Assembly: GCA_003254885.1 (NCBI GenBank)
Contig: QANT01000267.1
Coordinates: forward strand, 1 to 36,146
Source of the DNA: Purshia tridentata
Taxonomy: Eukaryota; Streptophyta; Magnoliopsida; Rosales; Rosaceae
Direction: 5' to 3'
Length of the DNA: 36,146 bases
Part shown: positions 24,580 through 36,146 of the stretch, in pieces
How positions within the stretch are numbered: position 1 is the first letter of the stretch
Layout of the letters: every line of letters begins with the position of its first letter
Program-made: the position numbers and the translations under genes
Notes under the pieces: generated by a model
Database searches by the model: none
What the model saw: only the letters and a program-made list of their open reading frames with translations
Told to the model about the DNA's origin: nothing

Positions 24580-25075
24580 TTTTCTAACGGAAGCGAAAAT
24601 CGGTGACGTGGCGCATTGGACACCGTCCGTTTAGAGGAGGGAACTCCTGGTTTTTCGGCCGTCGGAATTTTATTGCTGACTGCCAGTGCCTATTACTGAT
24701 AGGACTCTAAGTGAGTGCTGCCCCTGCAAAAGCGGCTTTCCTCATCATCATCATCAATTTGGACTGACGGCTAGGATTGACGGCTGGGATCGCATCAATC
24801 ACGGACGGCTAAGCAACGCATGCAGTCCTACTATACTAGATGGCAGCCTAGGCTGCTGATGATGTCAAATTTACAGGCTAAACGAAATAGACGTCTTGAT
24901 TGGAATCAAATCTGGGCCGTTGGATTTTAATTTTTGGTAGGATGCACATTGCGGAGGATGGACTGCCGGAGTACGGAAACGTTGCCGCTTTGGTTCGGCA
25001 AGCGTTTGATTGCATGCAAAAACGGTTTAGACAATGATTGGGTAATTCAAGGGAAGTGGACACGTCGCCATAAAT
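24580..25075. promoter_or_regulatory. GC-richer block with ACGGCT/CCGTTGGAT and ACGTGGC-type motifs
   Basis: This block stands out from its AT-rich surroundings. It contains GGCCGTCGG, three close ACGGCT words (24767-24815, in GACGGCTAGGATTGACGGCT and GGACGGCT), GGGCCGTTGGATT near 24904, GTGACGTGGCGC near 24604 and ACACGTCGCC near 25061. There is also a 14-bp perfect palindrome, GCAGCCTAGGCTGC, at about 24843-24856. It starts about 1 kb upstream of HLS1. It could be a distal regulatory block or a promoter of an unannotated transcript. No conserved ORF was found in it. Confidence 0.35.
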
Positions 25076-25997
25076 TGGGGTCTACAATTTAATACTTGCA
25101 TTGTGCATTCGATTAACAATTTATTATTCAATCATTTTTCTCTTAAAACTTGGTATAATTATATAAGTAAATGCACAAAGTGTTTAAGATGAGAAATGTT
25201 ATTTACTTTTTTCATTCACTTTTTACACTAACATTTTTTCTTTATTATCTCATTTTATAATATATTTTTATTGATATTATACACTTTTTAATTATTGAAA
25301 AACTTTTAGTCTCTCGATGCTCTTTTTTAAATGCAGAAAATATCTATTGCAAAATTTAGACATAATTTACCTTATTAATTAGTTGGTTTTAGAAATTGTG
25401 TTTTAAACATATCTACCGAAATGATAATTCAACAACGGATTTATTTACTAAAATTGTGGTTTAAATGTTTTTACAGACACATTTCCTTCACTATAATGAT
25501 AAAACAATGTAAGCAAGATGTGATTAAAACTGATTGTCTGTAAAAGTGTCAGGCTTAATTTGTTAATTCTTCTTAAGAAAATGCACAAAAATTTTAAGTG
25601 GGGCATAAAAGAATAGTCTAAATTTGCTTCCAATAATATTGCTACTTTCTGATAATGGGCTAAAATTATTGGGCATATTAAAATTAAAGACAAGGGAAAG
25701 AGGGAAATTAAAATGGGAGAAAAAAAAAATAATAGGCACGCCAATTTCGCATAGAGGCATTTTTTATAGACATTATTTTGTACACTACACTTATTTATAT
25801 TTTAGACATGTAAAGACATTTTTTGTAAGTTGGGGAAGCGTGCATATAAATAATATATGTTATATCATTATATGTATATGATTGTTATGTGAAACTAATG
25901 TAATTAAATATAAAGAGACAAATTAATTCTTAGATTAACAGGTAGTGGGGTCCTACTTTTTGTTGGTCTGGTTGAAATATCTGTGTGGTCTAGTCGA

Positions 25998-26045
25998 CGT
26001 TTGTGTTTGTGTTTGTGTTTGTGGTTGTGGTTGTGGCTGTGGCCT
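25998..26045. repeat. (TTTGTG)n degenerating into (GTTGTG)n minisatellite
   Basis: About eight hexamers; the first copies are GTTTGT and later ones GTGGTT and GTGGCT, a gradual change along the array. Confidence 0.85.
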
Positions 26046-27149
26046 GTGCCCTGTGGAGGGTTGGTTTGAGATTATTTGGATGATTTATTTTGGATTTGTC
26101 TCCCATTGAAACTCAATAATTGATTATTAGCATTTTTAATATCTAAAAAAATAATCTCACCTGATGAGTCATGAGGGTGAAAAAAATTAGAATGAAAGTA
26201 AAAAGTGGGTTAGTTTATATTTGCCATATTATCCTTACAGATATTTGATAGTCGCTAGCATTGCAGAGGGCGGGTTTACTCTATAATTATCCATCTCTTT
26301 GGTTAATTTGCTGCAAAAAAGAACTGAAAAAAATATATATATATTTGGTTTATAGTCTTCTTAATTAATATTTCTCATGAAAAATGAATCTTTAATTGCC
26401 AAAACAAGGATACAATTACACTTCATCATTCAGTGCAGCTAACAGAACACATTGTAAATAATAATAATAATAATAAAAAACAGAACACATTGCAAATAGT
26501 TTTACAGAGATCATGTCTGTTTCTTTTCTTCTTTTTTTTAATCTTGAGGGAGGGGAAAACAAACTTAGAACCTCTTCCATATTGTATATATAAAGAAATA
26601 TTATTATTAGACCAGTAGTTAATTGGTGAGCTCATAATTAGTTTGATTAACAAATACAGCATGTTTCTTCTTTTTAAATTAACTATGTCGATATCATATG
26701 ACATTATAATTAATTAAGATCATACAAAATATAAACAAATTATTAATGTTTTGAAAATTACAATTTGAGTTCCAAAATTTGAATCTCAACTAATGTGATA
26801 ATAGTTCATGCATGTATATTGTTAATTAAACCTTATTATTTGTAACAAATAAAATACTATATATTATTATTACTTGATATGTTTATTTGTTGACTAATTT
26901 AGAAAAACACAGATGAATTGATTACTATGATACAATCCCAAAATTTGAGCATCCAACACAATTAATTGAAAATGAATGAAAGACTCAAAAGTCTATATTA
27001 CTGTATTATTGTGATGCAAAACTTTGAATCGGAAATTTTATAAGCTCATTATAAATTTAATTTAAATAAAAATTTGAGTTTGTTAGATTGTAGAGTCCGA
27101 CCACTAAAAAAGTTGGTATAAAGGTCAAATAAGTTGAGTTAAAGGCCAA

Positions 27150-27290
27150 AAGTACATTTGGGAAAAAAAAAATTTGTGCATTTGTAAAAAAAAAAAAACT
27201 ACTACATCCTTAAAATACAAGTGTATCTGCGAAAATCAATGCATCTATGCAAAAAAGGTCGGTGCATCTATAAAAAACTCAGAAATTTTC
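27150..27290. repeat. Degenerate tandem units GTGCATCTRYRAAAAA
   Basis: Five related units lie in a row: GTACATTTGGGAAAA, GTGCATTTGTAAAAA, GTGTATCTGCGAAAA, TGCATCTATGCAAAA and GTGCATCTATAAAAA. Spacing is 20-45 nt. They resemble the repeated interior of a decayed transposon. Confidence 0.5.
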
Positions 27291-27693
27291 CTTTACACCA
27301 ACTTATTAAATTAGTGTCCTTAATTTATACCAAATTTATTAATAATTTGTTACTTGGAGCTAATTTACTATGAGAATGATCTCTGATATACTTCCAATTA
27401 TAGAAACAAACTTGCACTTTATAATAGTCGTTTCAACTTTGTACTTGATGGACGTCATTGATTCTCATCCTAATTAAAGTTGAAAGATCTAGCAAATTTT
27501 CTTGTAAGCTTTCCATAGCCGCACATACGTACTACAATTAAGCTCGATATTTAATTCAATGCATATAATTAAGTACGTGCTCAACTTGAGTAGAGTATAT
27601 ATTGTGTTTGATGGGGTCTCTCATTCTTTCTTCTATTATTAATTTTGTCAAAGATTCCAATTTTGTATTATATTATTTAAGTTCTAATAAAAA

Positions 27694-28096
27694 AAGTAGA
27701 AAATTACATTATTGATTCACTTATTTTTTAGAAAGTTTCATATTGATTCATGATCTTTTTATTTATTATTATTAATTTACTAACTTTGTGACATTTCACA
27801 TTGTGGTTTAAATCATCAAATTAGCACAAACTACCCTATAATTAGTTATGTGCTACGCACATAGAGCACTAATATGGTCCACTTATTCCTTACTTAATTC
27901 CATATGAATTGGTTCACAATAATCCTCACATGCGTGGTACTTGATTAAAATAGACGACCGTTGGTGCTAATTTGATGGTTTGGACCATAATGAAACATTT
28001 CAAAAAGTTAATGGACCAATAAGAAACAAAAAAAAAGATCGTGGATCAATATAGAACTAAGTAAAAAATAAGTTGACCAACAGTGTAATTTCCTCA
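27694..28096. mobile_element. Long-TIR MITE, Mutator-like
   Basis: About 138 nt at 27699-27836 match the reverse complement of about 142 nt at 27954-28095, at roughly 70% identity by eye, with an unrelated loop of about 117 nt. The 3' terminus reads TGAGGAAATTACACTGTTGG on the minus strand; the 5' terminus is AGAAAATTACATTATTG. Each arm contains GGTC/GATC words about every 30 nt. TAATAAAAA occurs just outside both ends (27685-27693 and 28097-28105), which would fit a 9-bp Mutator-type target duplication, though such A-rich sequence is weak evidence. No transposase is encoded. Confidence 0.7.
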
Positions 28097-28282
28097 TAAT
28101 AAAAATGACAAAAAACGAGTTTTATTGAAAGTAATATAATAAATTTATCACGAAGACAGTATATATATAACCAGTTTGATGATATGATGAGATCATCGAT
28201 AGCATACTTTGATAATTAATACCATATGGGATATGGCAACATCGATAATGGTATGATGATATATAACAGTTTTGTACTACGT

Positions 28283-28304
28283 ACATATATATATATATAT
28301 ATAA
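28283..28304. repeat. (AT)n microsatellite
   Basis: Uninterrupted AT dinucleotides in AT-rich intergenic DNA. Other AT runs lie near 29890-29904 and 33293-33310. Confidence 0.85.
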
Positions 28305-31300
28305 TTATATAATTATATATGGTGAACTACGTACTTATGATTTATATATAGCTATAAAATGCTTTTTAATTTCTTCTTTCAAATGGTTGTTGGTCAAAAT
28401 AGAAGAAGCATATTACATGTATATATATACTCAGAAAATAAAAATTAATATCTATGGGATTAGAATAAAGTGACAATGATGTAAATAACCCATGATGGGA
28501 TTCTCTTTGCTCTTCATTAAATTATGTTTTTGCGTTAACTAAGGTGATCCTAAGAATCCAATACACACATTTACCATACCGTCATATATATTATTCTGTC
28601 CATGTGATTGTGGAGAATTGGAATAATAGGAATCATGAGAAATATTTGGATTGATTTTTATCCTAATAAAAAGTGTTAAGACTTTGCATTATTGACCATG
28701 TACTTAATCTAAGAATATTTCTTTTTTCAAAGGATTAATGTCTTTTACGTCAGATTTTATTCGGAATCCAATTTTATTAGTCAATAAACACAAATTAGGC
28801 TCTGATCGGATCTCGATAAATATATTTATATATTCGTATAACTATTTTATAACACATGATATGCGCGAATTTTTTGGCTTTTGTTGCATTTTAAACCCTA
28901 TTTTGTTGCTGGATTAAGCCTTTAATTAGGATTATAGTTTTGATTAGGTCGATGATGGATCAAATTGAAAACCAATGGTTTTCATTTCAATACAAATTGT
29001 TCGAATTTGGCCAATCATCTATGAAGGCCATTCAAAAGAATATTAATAATAGTGCGTAAGAGTTAGCTAGAAAGCTAGGTAGGGCGCGCATGCAGGACCA
29101 CAATGTTGGTTGATATATATAGAGATAGATATGCCCTCATGGCTCATGCGCAAACTACAAATTGAATATAACTAGTTTGTAAGTGTTAATGTGCTTCATA
29201 AATATAATATTAGTGGAGCTGGTCAAAAAGAAGAACATGTGTGGACGACACGTATCATGTTGCTATGTTTCACCTAGATAATAAATAATTGGAGTAAGGA
29301 AAACAGTTAGGGACAAATACCAAGACAAATGCCTAGTAAGTGATTGTGGTTAGGGATCTTGTTCCCTTGCATTGTGATCAATCTTAGGCTCCGTACGTGC
29401 CTTTTTACCAAAAAATTAATAATCATTATATTCATAATATACAAATGATCATATTCCTAATATTCATCATGTTGTGAAGCACAATACCAACCAAGATTGT
29501 AGGGCCGGTGCCAAACAAGAGATAGGCTATGTCTCATGTTGGATTCACATTGGGAAATTTAGAGCAAGATCAGAAACTCTGGAGCCCTAAGTGGGATTAA
29601 AAATTTAATGGTGCAAGTAGGCAAACATGTTCACAATGATCTTGCAAATTGTTTCCTAATTGTTTGCCTAATGGACACGACCAAATAGCAAAACTGGCAA
29701 TTGGGTTTCATTAAAAATTCTAAGACAGTTGGAAAGTAGATTGACTAGTTTTATAGCTAGCTGCTGCTTTAGCCTTTAATTAATTAATTGGAGAAGAAAA
29801 TTATATATAGATGCATCATGCATGAGAGAAATTAGAAAATAAGTGGTGGATGATAGTGTGGCTCGAGGAATATTATTATAGTTGAGGGTTATATATATAT
29901 ATATAGGCCAATGCCATGCAGCTTCTCACTCTCTTCGTTTTATTATTATTATTATTATGTGCTTCATTTGTGTGAATGAATAAAAAAGCCAAGGTGGCCA
30001 TAATCAACTTGGACTAGTGCTGCTCAATGCAACCTGGCTAGCTAGCTATAGGTTTCTTTGGCATCGAGACCTTAAATTGACCCCGGAAAAACTGGTATAC
30101 CTGGTCTAAAAGATGCATATGATTTATATGAAAGTGGTAATTTTTTTAAGCCATATGAACCACCTTAAACAGACTCTTGTTCCCTTCTCGATCGTTACAT
30201 GCTTTTAGGGTCGGTGACATGCAAGTTAGAGCTAGCTTCCGTCCACACCTTGTACCCCTTAGTGGGGATTGAGGATTTTGTATTGAAATTTACAGTACGT
30301 TTGGCACCTACTGGGGCAGTTAATTATCCTATTGTTTTGTCTGTATCATAAATTAAGTTATTCGAATGCCAAAATGACCTGCCATATGTGCATGCATGGT
30401 GGCATATATGTCCATTACATTGTTTGGCTTTACAGCTAGCTTTGATTTTGTTGGGGCTTGGCAGGAGAGCTAGGGAGACAATTAAGACAGAGATAAGAGT
30501 GGATTTGGTGGTGTAAATTAATGGGCAGAGAGAGAGAGAGAGAGTGTGTGTGTGTGATATATATTTATATGTGGAGGGGGGAGACGTATATATATTGAAT
30601 AGGGGGCCGGGGCTGATGGCTCATGAGGAGCGAGCTGTCATGCATTTCCGGCATTTGCTTTTATTTTTTATGGTTTTGGGCATTTGTATGGCAAGAGTCC
30701 GACACTTGGCTGCTGCCCAGCCTCGGCCAAATCCCCAAGATTATGTACCATGTCTCCTCCTTATTCAGACCTCCTCTGTTTCCCCCATCCACCCCATGTC
30801 TCTCTCTCTCTCTCTCCCTCTCTCCCTCTCTCCCTCCCCTTTGATAAGACCTTTCATTCTGTCCCAGTCAAAACAAAACTAAGTTTTTTAATATATCTGT
30901 ATAATGTTTACAAGAAAAACCTATATATGTGAGACGAAATAGACTGATTATAAATCAACTTTTGGCAGTATGATCATGATCGATCACTTCACTGTTTGAT
31001 TCCTTTACCACGATCACCATATCACCTTTTAAAGATTTGGTTCATTGCATTACAAGCTTAATTAAAAGCTTCTTAATTCCAAAAGCTGGAAGCATATGTT
31101 CTTAGACAAATAATAGCAGAAAAAAACAACTTCATCAAGAATTCAGCTGCTTTTGCTAACCTCATGCAAAACACAACCTCGTCGGGATTGGAATTTGTCC
31201 CAGTCGGTCCAATCAAATTAAGCATTTTGGTAGCTAGAACAGCTGGATCATGGTCTCATTAAGTAGACAGTAACAACACAACAAATATTACCTCTTCACA

Positions 31301-31390
31301 CTTGAGTGGCAATTAAATTAATTACTTCACACTGCCAAGCGACAGCTGTTGTTTGTCCCCAAATATATAAGAATAATGCTACAGAATATA
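28305..31390. other. Gene-free region with simple repeats
   Basis: No gene was supported. (TTA)n lies at about 29940-29957, (GA)n then (GT)n at 30530-30557, and (CT)n/(CTCTCC)n at 30799-30838. Overlapping frames at 30544-30932 come from the pyrimidine-rich repeats and show no protein family. Confidence 0.5.
30605..30728. other. Possible hairpin in a GC-rich patch
   Basis: GGCCGGGGCTG at 30605-30615 pairs with CAGCCTCGGCC at 30718-30728 (11 bp, one G-U). Inner pairing is patchy (for example TGTC with GACA). This is a local GC-rich patch in AT-rich DNA. No known miRNA was recognised in either arm, so it may be chance or an unknown non-coding RNA. Confidence 0.2.
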
Positions 31391-32760
31391 GGGGTGTCAA
31401 ACTGTTCAAGGCTGGTACGAAGATGGTGCTTCACTGCTTCCATGACACGTTTAAAACGACCAAAATACAGGATGAGTATGAAGTAATTAAACTGCGTTGA
31501 TATGAGTATGAAACAAGTAATTGGCGGAGTTGGGTGAAAGTTTTTAAATCATTAGACATGACACGAGCATGAGCATGGTATGAAATGGGCATAAACTAGA
31601 CACGACTAGTTTAACCTGGCTCATTCTATTTTTAAAATACTTTTTAATCAAAAAAATATAATTTAATTATAAGAAAGTAAAAATATTAACATAAAATTAG
31701 CTTTATAACCCTATAAAACAATAAGAAAAAATAGACTTGCATGGGTCGGCCTAGCTAGATCGAGGTGGTTACTTTTGATGCGATACGAAGTTAGTGGGCT
31801 TTGATTGACCATTTCTTGACCTCAACATGAACACAATAAATTGAATACAAATAATAAACAAGTCGTGTTAGTATAAAAGATGTGTACATGATTATGACAC
31901 GATAAACATGTTTGACTAGTATTATAAAAAAAAATTAATAAATTTTTTTTTAATATGAGTTATTATTACTATTAGATATATTTTTGTTTGAGCGAATAAT
32001 AACAATAGTCTTCGAACTTTACTTTTAATATCATTTTGGTTCATAAATTTGCTTTTTAAATTCTAAAATCCATGAACTTTTACTCGTATATCACTTAAGT
32101 CAATTCCATCAATTGCATTCACTTTTTCCATCAATTTTAGTTACTATTTGTCAAGCATATTTGTGAGCTAATTTTGAAATGTAAAAAATAGTGATTCACC
32201 ACTTCTTTCTTTCCCCAACGTGAAATATGTGACTAAACTTGACACACAAATATAAATGAAATTAACTCAATTGACTAAAATAATATACAAGGGAAAGTTC
32301 GTGGACTATAGAGTTTCAAATAAAAATTTCAAGTCTACTGTTATACTTGAACTAAAGTTCGAGACCCATTGTTATAATTCTCTCATTTTCTTTCATTGGT
32401 GATGCATAAGTGATTTTTTTGTTTAAAAATAAAGAAAAATTATGTTTATATTATTAGATCACTAGATATATGGGTCAATCTAATGACATGATTATAGACG
32501 GATTGAGTTAGTGTTAAGCTATTCGATCAACAAAATTAATTAAGCGAGTTGAGTTGGGCTAGGGTTGACTTATACTTAACATGAACGCAAAATGATACAA
32601 CACGAACACGACCCACTTACACAAATTGCTACTCTAGATCAGCCTATTTAAGACATGACACGAACACATCTCGAATGAGTCACGTGCTATGCTAGGCCTA
32701 TAGTTCTATGTCATATGAGCCAACACAAGCACAACACGATTATTGAATGTGATAGCAATG
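31391..32760. repeat. Old ACACGA-rich repeat interrupted by a MITE
   Basis: GACATGACACGA occurs at 31555-31566 and at 32652-32663, in the same orientation. Related words (AACACGAACACGACCC, GACACGACTAG, ACACGATAAACATG) fall on both sides of the MITE at 31989-32385. The left part begins near GGGGTGTCAAA, a common hAT-type end in plants. Termini and type are not established. Confidence 0.4.
31989..32385. mobile_element. Long-TIR MITE, related to the one at 27.7 kb
   Basis: The termini are TGAGCGAATAATAACAAT at 31989-32006 and, on the minus strand at the other end, TGAGAGAATTATAACAAT (16 of 18 identical). The matching extends through about 150 nt on each side, with words such as CGAACTTTA, CCACGAACTTT/CCATGAACTTT, TTTAGTCAATT/TTAAGTCAATT and TGTCAAG in the same order. 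Inside each arm a GTC-GAACTTT theme repeats about every 40 nt. No ORF is present. TTTTGTTT and TTTTCTTT flank the ends, at best a weak target duplication. Confidence 0.72.
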
Positions 32761-32787
32761 CATGAAACACAAATGAATTCAACTTCC

Positions 32788-32815
32788 ATATATATATATA
32801 TATATATATATATAT
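32788..32815. repeat. (AT)14 microsatellite
   Basis: Uninterrupted 28-nt AT dinucleotide run just outside the ACACGA-rich repeat. Confidence 0.95.
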
Positions 32816-35800
32816 TACTATAACATTTGAAATTTAAATTTCGTACGTACATAAATTTGGAAGTGAAAAATAATATTAGTATTAGTTGAGTGATAAAAGT
32901 ATGAATATGACAACAATATTTGGGTTTATCATATACGAATACTTTAGGAGAGTGATTATCGGTATTTGAATATTCGAGTTTACCTAGTAATTGCTCGTAT
33001 TTGAAGTTTGTTCTAAAGAAGGGTGAATCATGAGGGTTTTGCTAAAAGGAGAAATTTTATATGTCGGTATCTGTATGACTTTGTGTATCCTTTTATATAT
33101 CCCTTTTATCTTTTGTGTGTTTATTTGAGGATATATCAGAACAGAACAAAACAAAACTTACTGAAACTGAAAGCATGGGACTATACATGAGAGACATTCA
33201 GGCCTATCTCTATTGTATGCGGATAAGAACAAATTCACAAGCCACGCAAGCCTCTCGCACCATCACCATCACCATCACCATCACCATGATACATATATAT
33301 ATATATATATGCTCATCATTATCAACTTACTTCCATGCATGCATGAATCCTTGGAGGTTATGAAATTAACATTAATATGAATATGATGGGTGTAGGTAAA
33401 AACAAATTTAAATTACTTCTAGGATTTCTCACACTTGTACCACTTTTGTGGGATAGTCTCAAATTGTCATTGAAAAAATAATTGAATAACGTTGCTATTT
33501 AGATTTAAAATTTGTTTTCATGACATAGAATTAATCTAGGTCTAATTCTTTTGAAAATTTTGTCTAAAATATCAATGTGTTTTGTACGTGATTCATTTCT
33601 AAAAGGTATTAGATATATTTTGCTGTTTATTGCTTCATTTGAGTCTAATAAAAATAACTTTTTTTTTGTGGCGCCAACGTAAGACGATCTTTAGTTTTTT
33701 TGATATTAAGAATAATTAATGTCTACGTGTAAATTTTAACCTTCTCAAATTACCCAATTCTAAACTAGAATTTTTATTTTTGCAACAAAAAGTGCATATT
33801 TTATCCAAACTAAGCAAAGTTTACATAACCATCACATAATTCCAATCATGGGAATCTTAACCACATTATAATTGTAAGGTTTCATGTTAATTTACTCGAT
33901 CGAGTGTCCACCTAGTACTAGTCATTGACCTTGGCACAGTATAGTAAGCTAAAAGACAATCACATATCGATATTTAAATGGAAATTTCTACACTCTTCTT
34001 AGGATTGGGTTTAAATAACTCTTTCTGTTTGACTCACTTGGACTCTTACCTTTTCCTTTTTTTATATTAATTATTAGATGCAGAAGTATTAATTATTAAA
34101 CAGACTACTTGGCCTTAGCGACATTGCCTAGTAATTCCAACTTGCAAAGTCTTTATAATTTGAAACACAAATATGACAAAGTGAGATCTTTACATTTCAC
34201 CTAATTCAAGGAAAAATGAAAAAGAATTTCTTTTTCTTTTGGTTTAAAAATGGTTTGGTGTAATACTTATGAGGTATGTCTATACCCTATCATATAATAA
34301 TGTAATGCAAAATGAAAATACATTCGCATCCAAACACTAGTGTAACATGAGGTGTAATGGTGTATGGTCCCCTCTAAACCAGTTCCCAATATCGGATTAT
34401 ATGCCAAATGTTTCATAATCCAAGCAAGCTTAAGTCCTCTATGTCCTAACTTTGTCTCCAATTATTATGTTGCACTCTATCCCCAATCCCCACCTTCATA
34501 CAAAGGTGGGTGTTATGCACTTCATTCTAGACTCAATGTGCTCAGGCTGTTATGTACTGGAGAGTGGGAAGCACGCGCTTGAAGTGTGGAACAGTAATTG
34601 AGATCAGATGGGAATGGTATGATATATGTACTTTGGAAAACATTGGGCATATCCCTTAAGCCGGTGGATTTGTGGGAGGGTTGGAGGACCCCAAAGCCCT
34701 AGAAGCAGTTATAGGAAGGGAGAGTAGGGGGAAGTGACAGAACAGCATAGCCAATAAAGGTTCTTCCATTTTTTGCATTCTTTTTATGTGGGAAATTCTA
34801 GGAGAGGGCACAAGGACCCATCAAACTAAGGAGACTAGGGTCACCATGCCCCTAAATCTAAATTTGGGTTTTGAGATCATGATGTCTTTTCACTTTCTAT
34901 TAGCTGTGGGGATTGGGGATCTTTGTCTTTTCAGGGCCATTGGGTCAATCTCTCTTGCTCTTTCTTTGTCCCCTTCCTCTTTCAAGTCTGACCAAATTGA
35001 CTTCAAAATTGGTAGGAATAAATATACCCTTTCCTTCACTTTTAGTTGGTAATGTATAACCAAGTTGGCTACATAGATCATCTAAATACGATAAAAATGT
35101 ACTGATTCAATGTATATAACACAATGCAGGAAATTGGAGAAAATGAAATTGGAGAAAATGACATTGAATGCCACATAACCAAAGAAAATATATAGAAAAT
35201 CAAATCGAATGTACATGTAGTCACATGTATTATATAATTATTTCGAGTGCCTTTTACTCTTAGTCCTTTACTCATCCTTCTATCAGTGGGCAAGTGTGGG
35301 TTTTGGTAAACATTTTGTTGAAAATTGTCACATTCAACAATACAATGCCTTATTATGCACCAACAAAATGCCATAGAAAATGATTTATGTTTGGCAACCT
35401 GGCAACATGCAGTACGTCATGCACCATCACTTAAATATCAAATAAACAAGAGCATTAATCCCTCTACAATATTCTGAGGAGAAGAGGATGACCATTACAG
35501 ATCAAGGGTATGAATACAGCGTGTGCAAGTTTGATCAAAACTGTTGGTCAACATATTCAACAACATTATTTTAAGTAAATTAACCTCCAACCCTAGCTTT
35601 TTTTGCTATGCTTCCCAAGATTTTAAGGAAACGGTTGCATATATATATAATGCATGTTTCACCAAGTGAGGGGATGACCATCAAGTATCATGCATGGCAT
35701 ATACGTTTGCATAATTGAATGAATGAGACACATCCATTTGCGTAATGAAATTTGGATCTTTTTCAACTTTCTGTTACAAAGACTCTCCTATTTTTTACTA

Positions 35801-36146
35801 CTTTCCATGGATTCATTACATTCATACACTGACGTGAGTAAAGCTAAAGCAAATGGTGGTTTCTATATATCTCTTGTGGATGAGGTAACTTCCCATGTAC
35901 TAACTATATGATATTTTCGAGGTCGGTTGAGTGGCAAGTGAGGCAGTTATCGCAAATCCCCAAATTGACCCTCTATATATTGTATTAGACTCAAATAATT
36001 AAAAAAAAAAAAAGAGAGGAGAAAATTAAGGCTCTTTAAGTAAAAAAAAAAAATAGCGCAATTTTTTATTTTATAAAATAATTTCGTATTTGTACTATAA
36101 ACATAATTTAGGTATCGTATAATTATGTATTTAAAAAAATGGTTAT
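32816..36146. other. Gene-free region to window end
   Basis: No gene is supported. A block at about 34590-35060 is somewhat richer in G and C, with several short open frames, but no domain or splice structure was found. The rest is AT-rich. Confidence 0.45.
33258..33287. repeat. (CACCAT)5 minisatellite
   Basis: Five exact copies of CACCAT, followed by an (AT)n run. It lies inside an open frame where it would encode alternating Thr and Ile, but that frame has no other support. Confidence 0.9.

Larger units (their letters stand above)
25076..27693. other. AT-rich gene-free region
   Basis: No gene, tRNA or miRNA was recognised. Visible items are a hexanucleotide repeat at about 25998-26045, (AAT)n at 26459-26476, an 11-nt inverted pair (TTTTACAGACA near 25470, complement near 25537), and degenerate tandem units at 27150-27290. 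Confidence 0.5.

Noticed and set aside
24740-24765. CATCATCATCATC run as a possible miR172-star
   Set aside because: It is a trinucleotide repeat with no mature miR172 sequence or hairpin nearby.
29915-29945. miR156-like word on the minus strand (GAAGAGAGTGAG)
   Set aside because: Only 12 nt match as I recall the miRNA, and there is no complementary arm nearby.
30544-30932. Overlapping plus-strand frames of 73-112 aa
   Set aside because: Much of their length is simple CT/GA repeat (Ser-Leu runs), three frames are open at once, and no family is recognised.
33115-33363. 82-aa plus-strand open frame containing the (CACCAT)5 repeat
   Set aside because: The frame is carried by microsatellites and has no homology signal or splice structure.

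Overview
This is a window of plant nuclear DNA, most likely from a eudicot and probably a woody rosid (the genus is a guess). The evidence is GT-AG spliced genes with short exons, plant-only protein families (X8/CBM43, NPH3/NPY, HOOKLESS1), and very AT-rich intergenic DNA full of AT, CT and GA microsatellites and small fold-back elements. No bacterial, viral or organellar genes are visible. One unresolved base (N) lies in a poly-T run at 6799.

Four genes can be supported. (1) 1749-3444, plus strand, three exons: a secreted protein of 473 aa. It has a partial, apparently catalytically dead GH17 (beta-1,3-glucanase) module, a long proline-rich linker and a complete six-cysteine X8/CBM43 callose-binding domain. 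(2) 4611-6540, minus strand: an 84-aa coiled-coil protein of unknown function, encoded by four coding exons plus a 5' leader exon. (3) 13369-16813, plus strand, four coding exons: a 630-aa BTB/NPH3 protein of the NPY family, linked to auxin, PIN polarity and organogenesis, ending in a 14-3-3-type motif. (4) 22037-23554, minus strand, three exons: a 404-aa HOOKLESS1-type GNAT protein. A fifth, tentative entry is a 45-codon ORF for a single-pass membrane peptide (17860-17997, minus).

Layout: 1-1.7 kb is an AT-rich flank with a fold-back element. Genes 1 and 2 occupy 1.7-6.5 kb. The stretch 6.5-11.9 kb is intergenic, with a local tandem duplication, microsatellites and an inverted-repeat element. 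NPY with its likely long leader covers about 11.9-17 kb. The stretch 17-22 kb is intergenic. HLS1 and its upstream region run from 22 to 25 kb, including a GC-richer block with ACGGCT-type motifs. From 25.1 kb to the end (11 kb) no gene is visible; it holds microsatellites, two related long-TIR MITEs, and an older repeat split by one of them.

NPY and HLS1 are convergent neighbours that both act in auxin-dependent growth, but nothing here shows coregulation. The strongest points for follow-up are the GH17 pseudoenzyme fused to X8, the unknown 84-aa protein, the terminal phospho-motif of the NPY protein, the small membrane ORF, and the MITE family with nested insertion.
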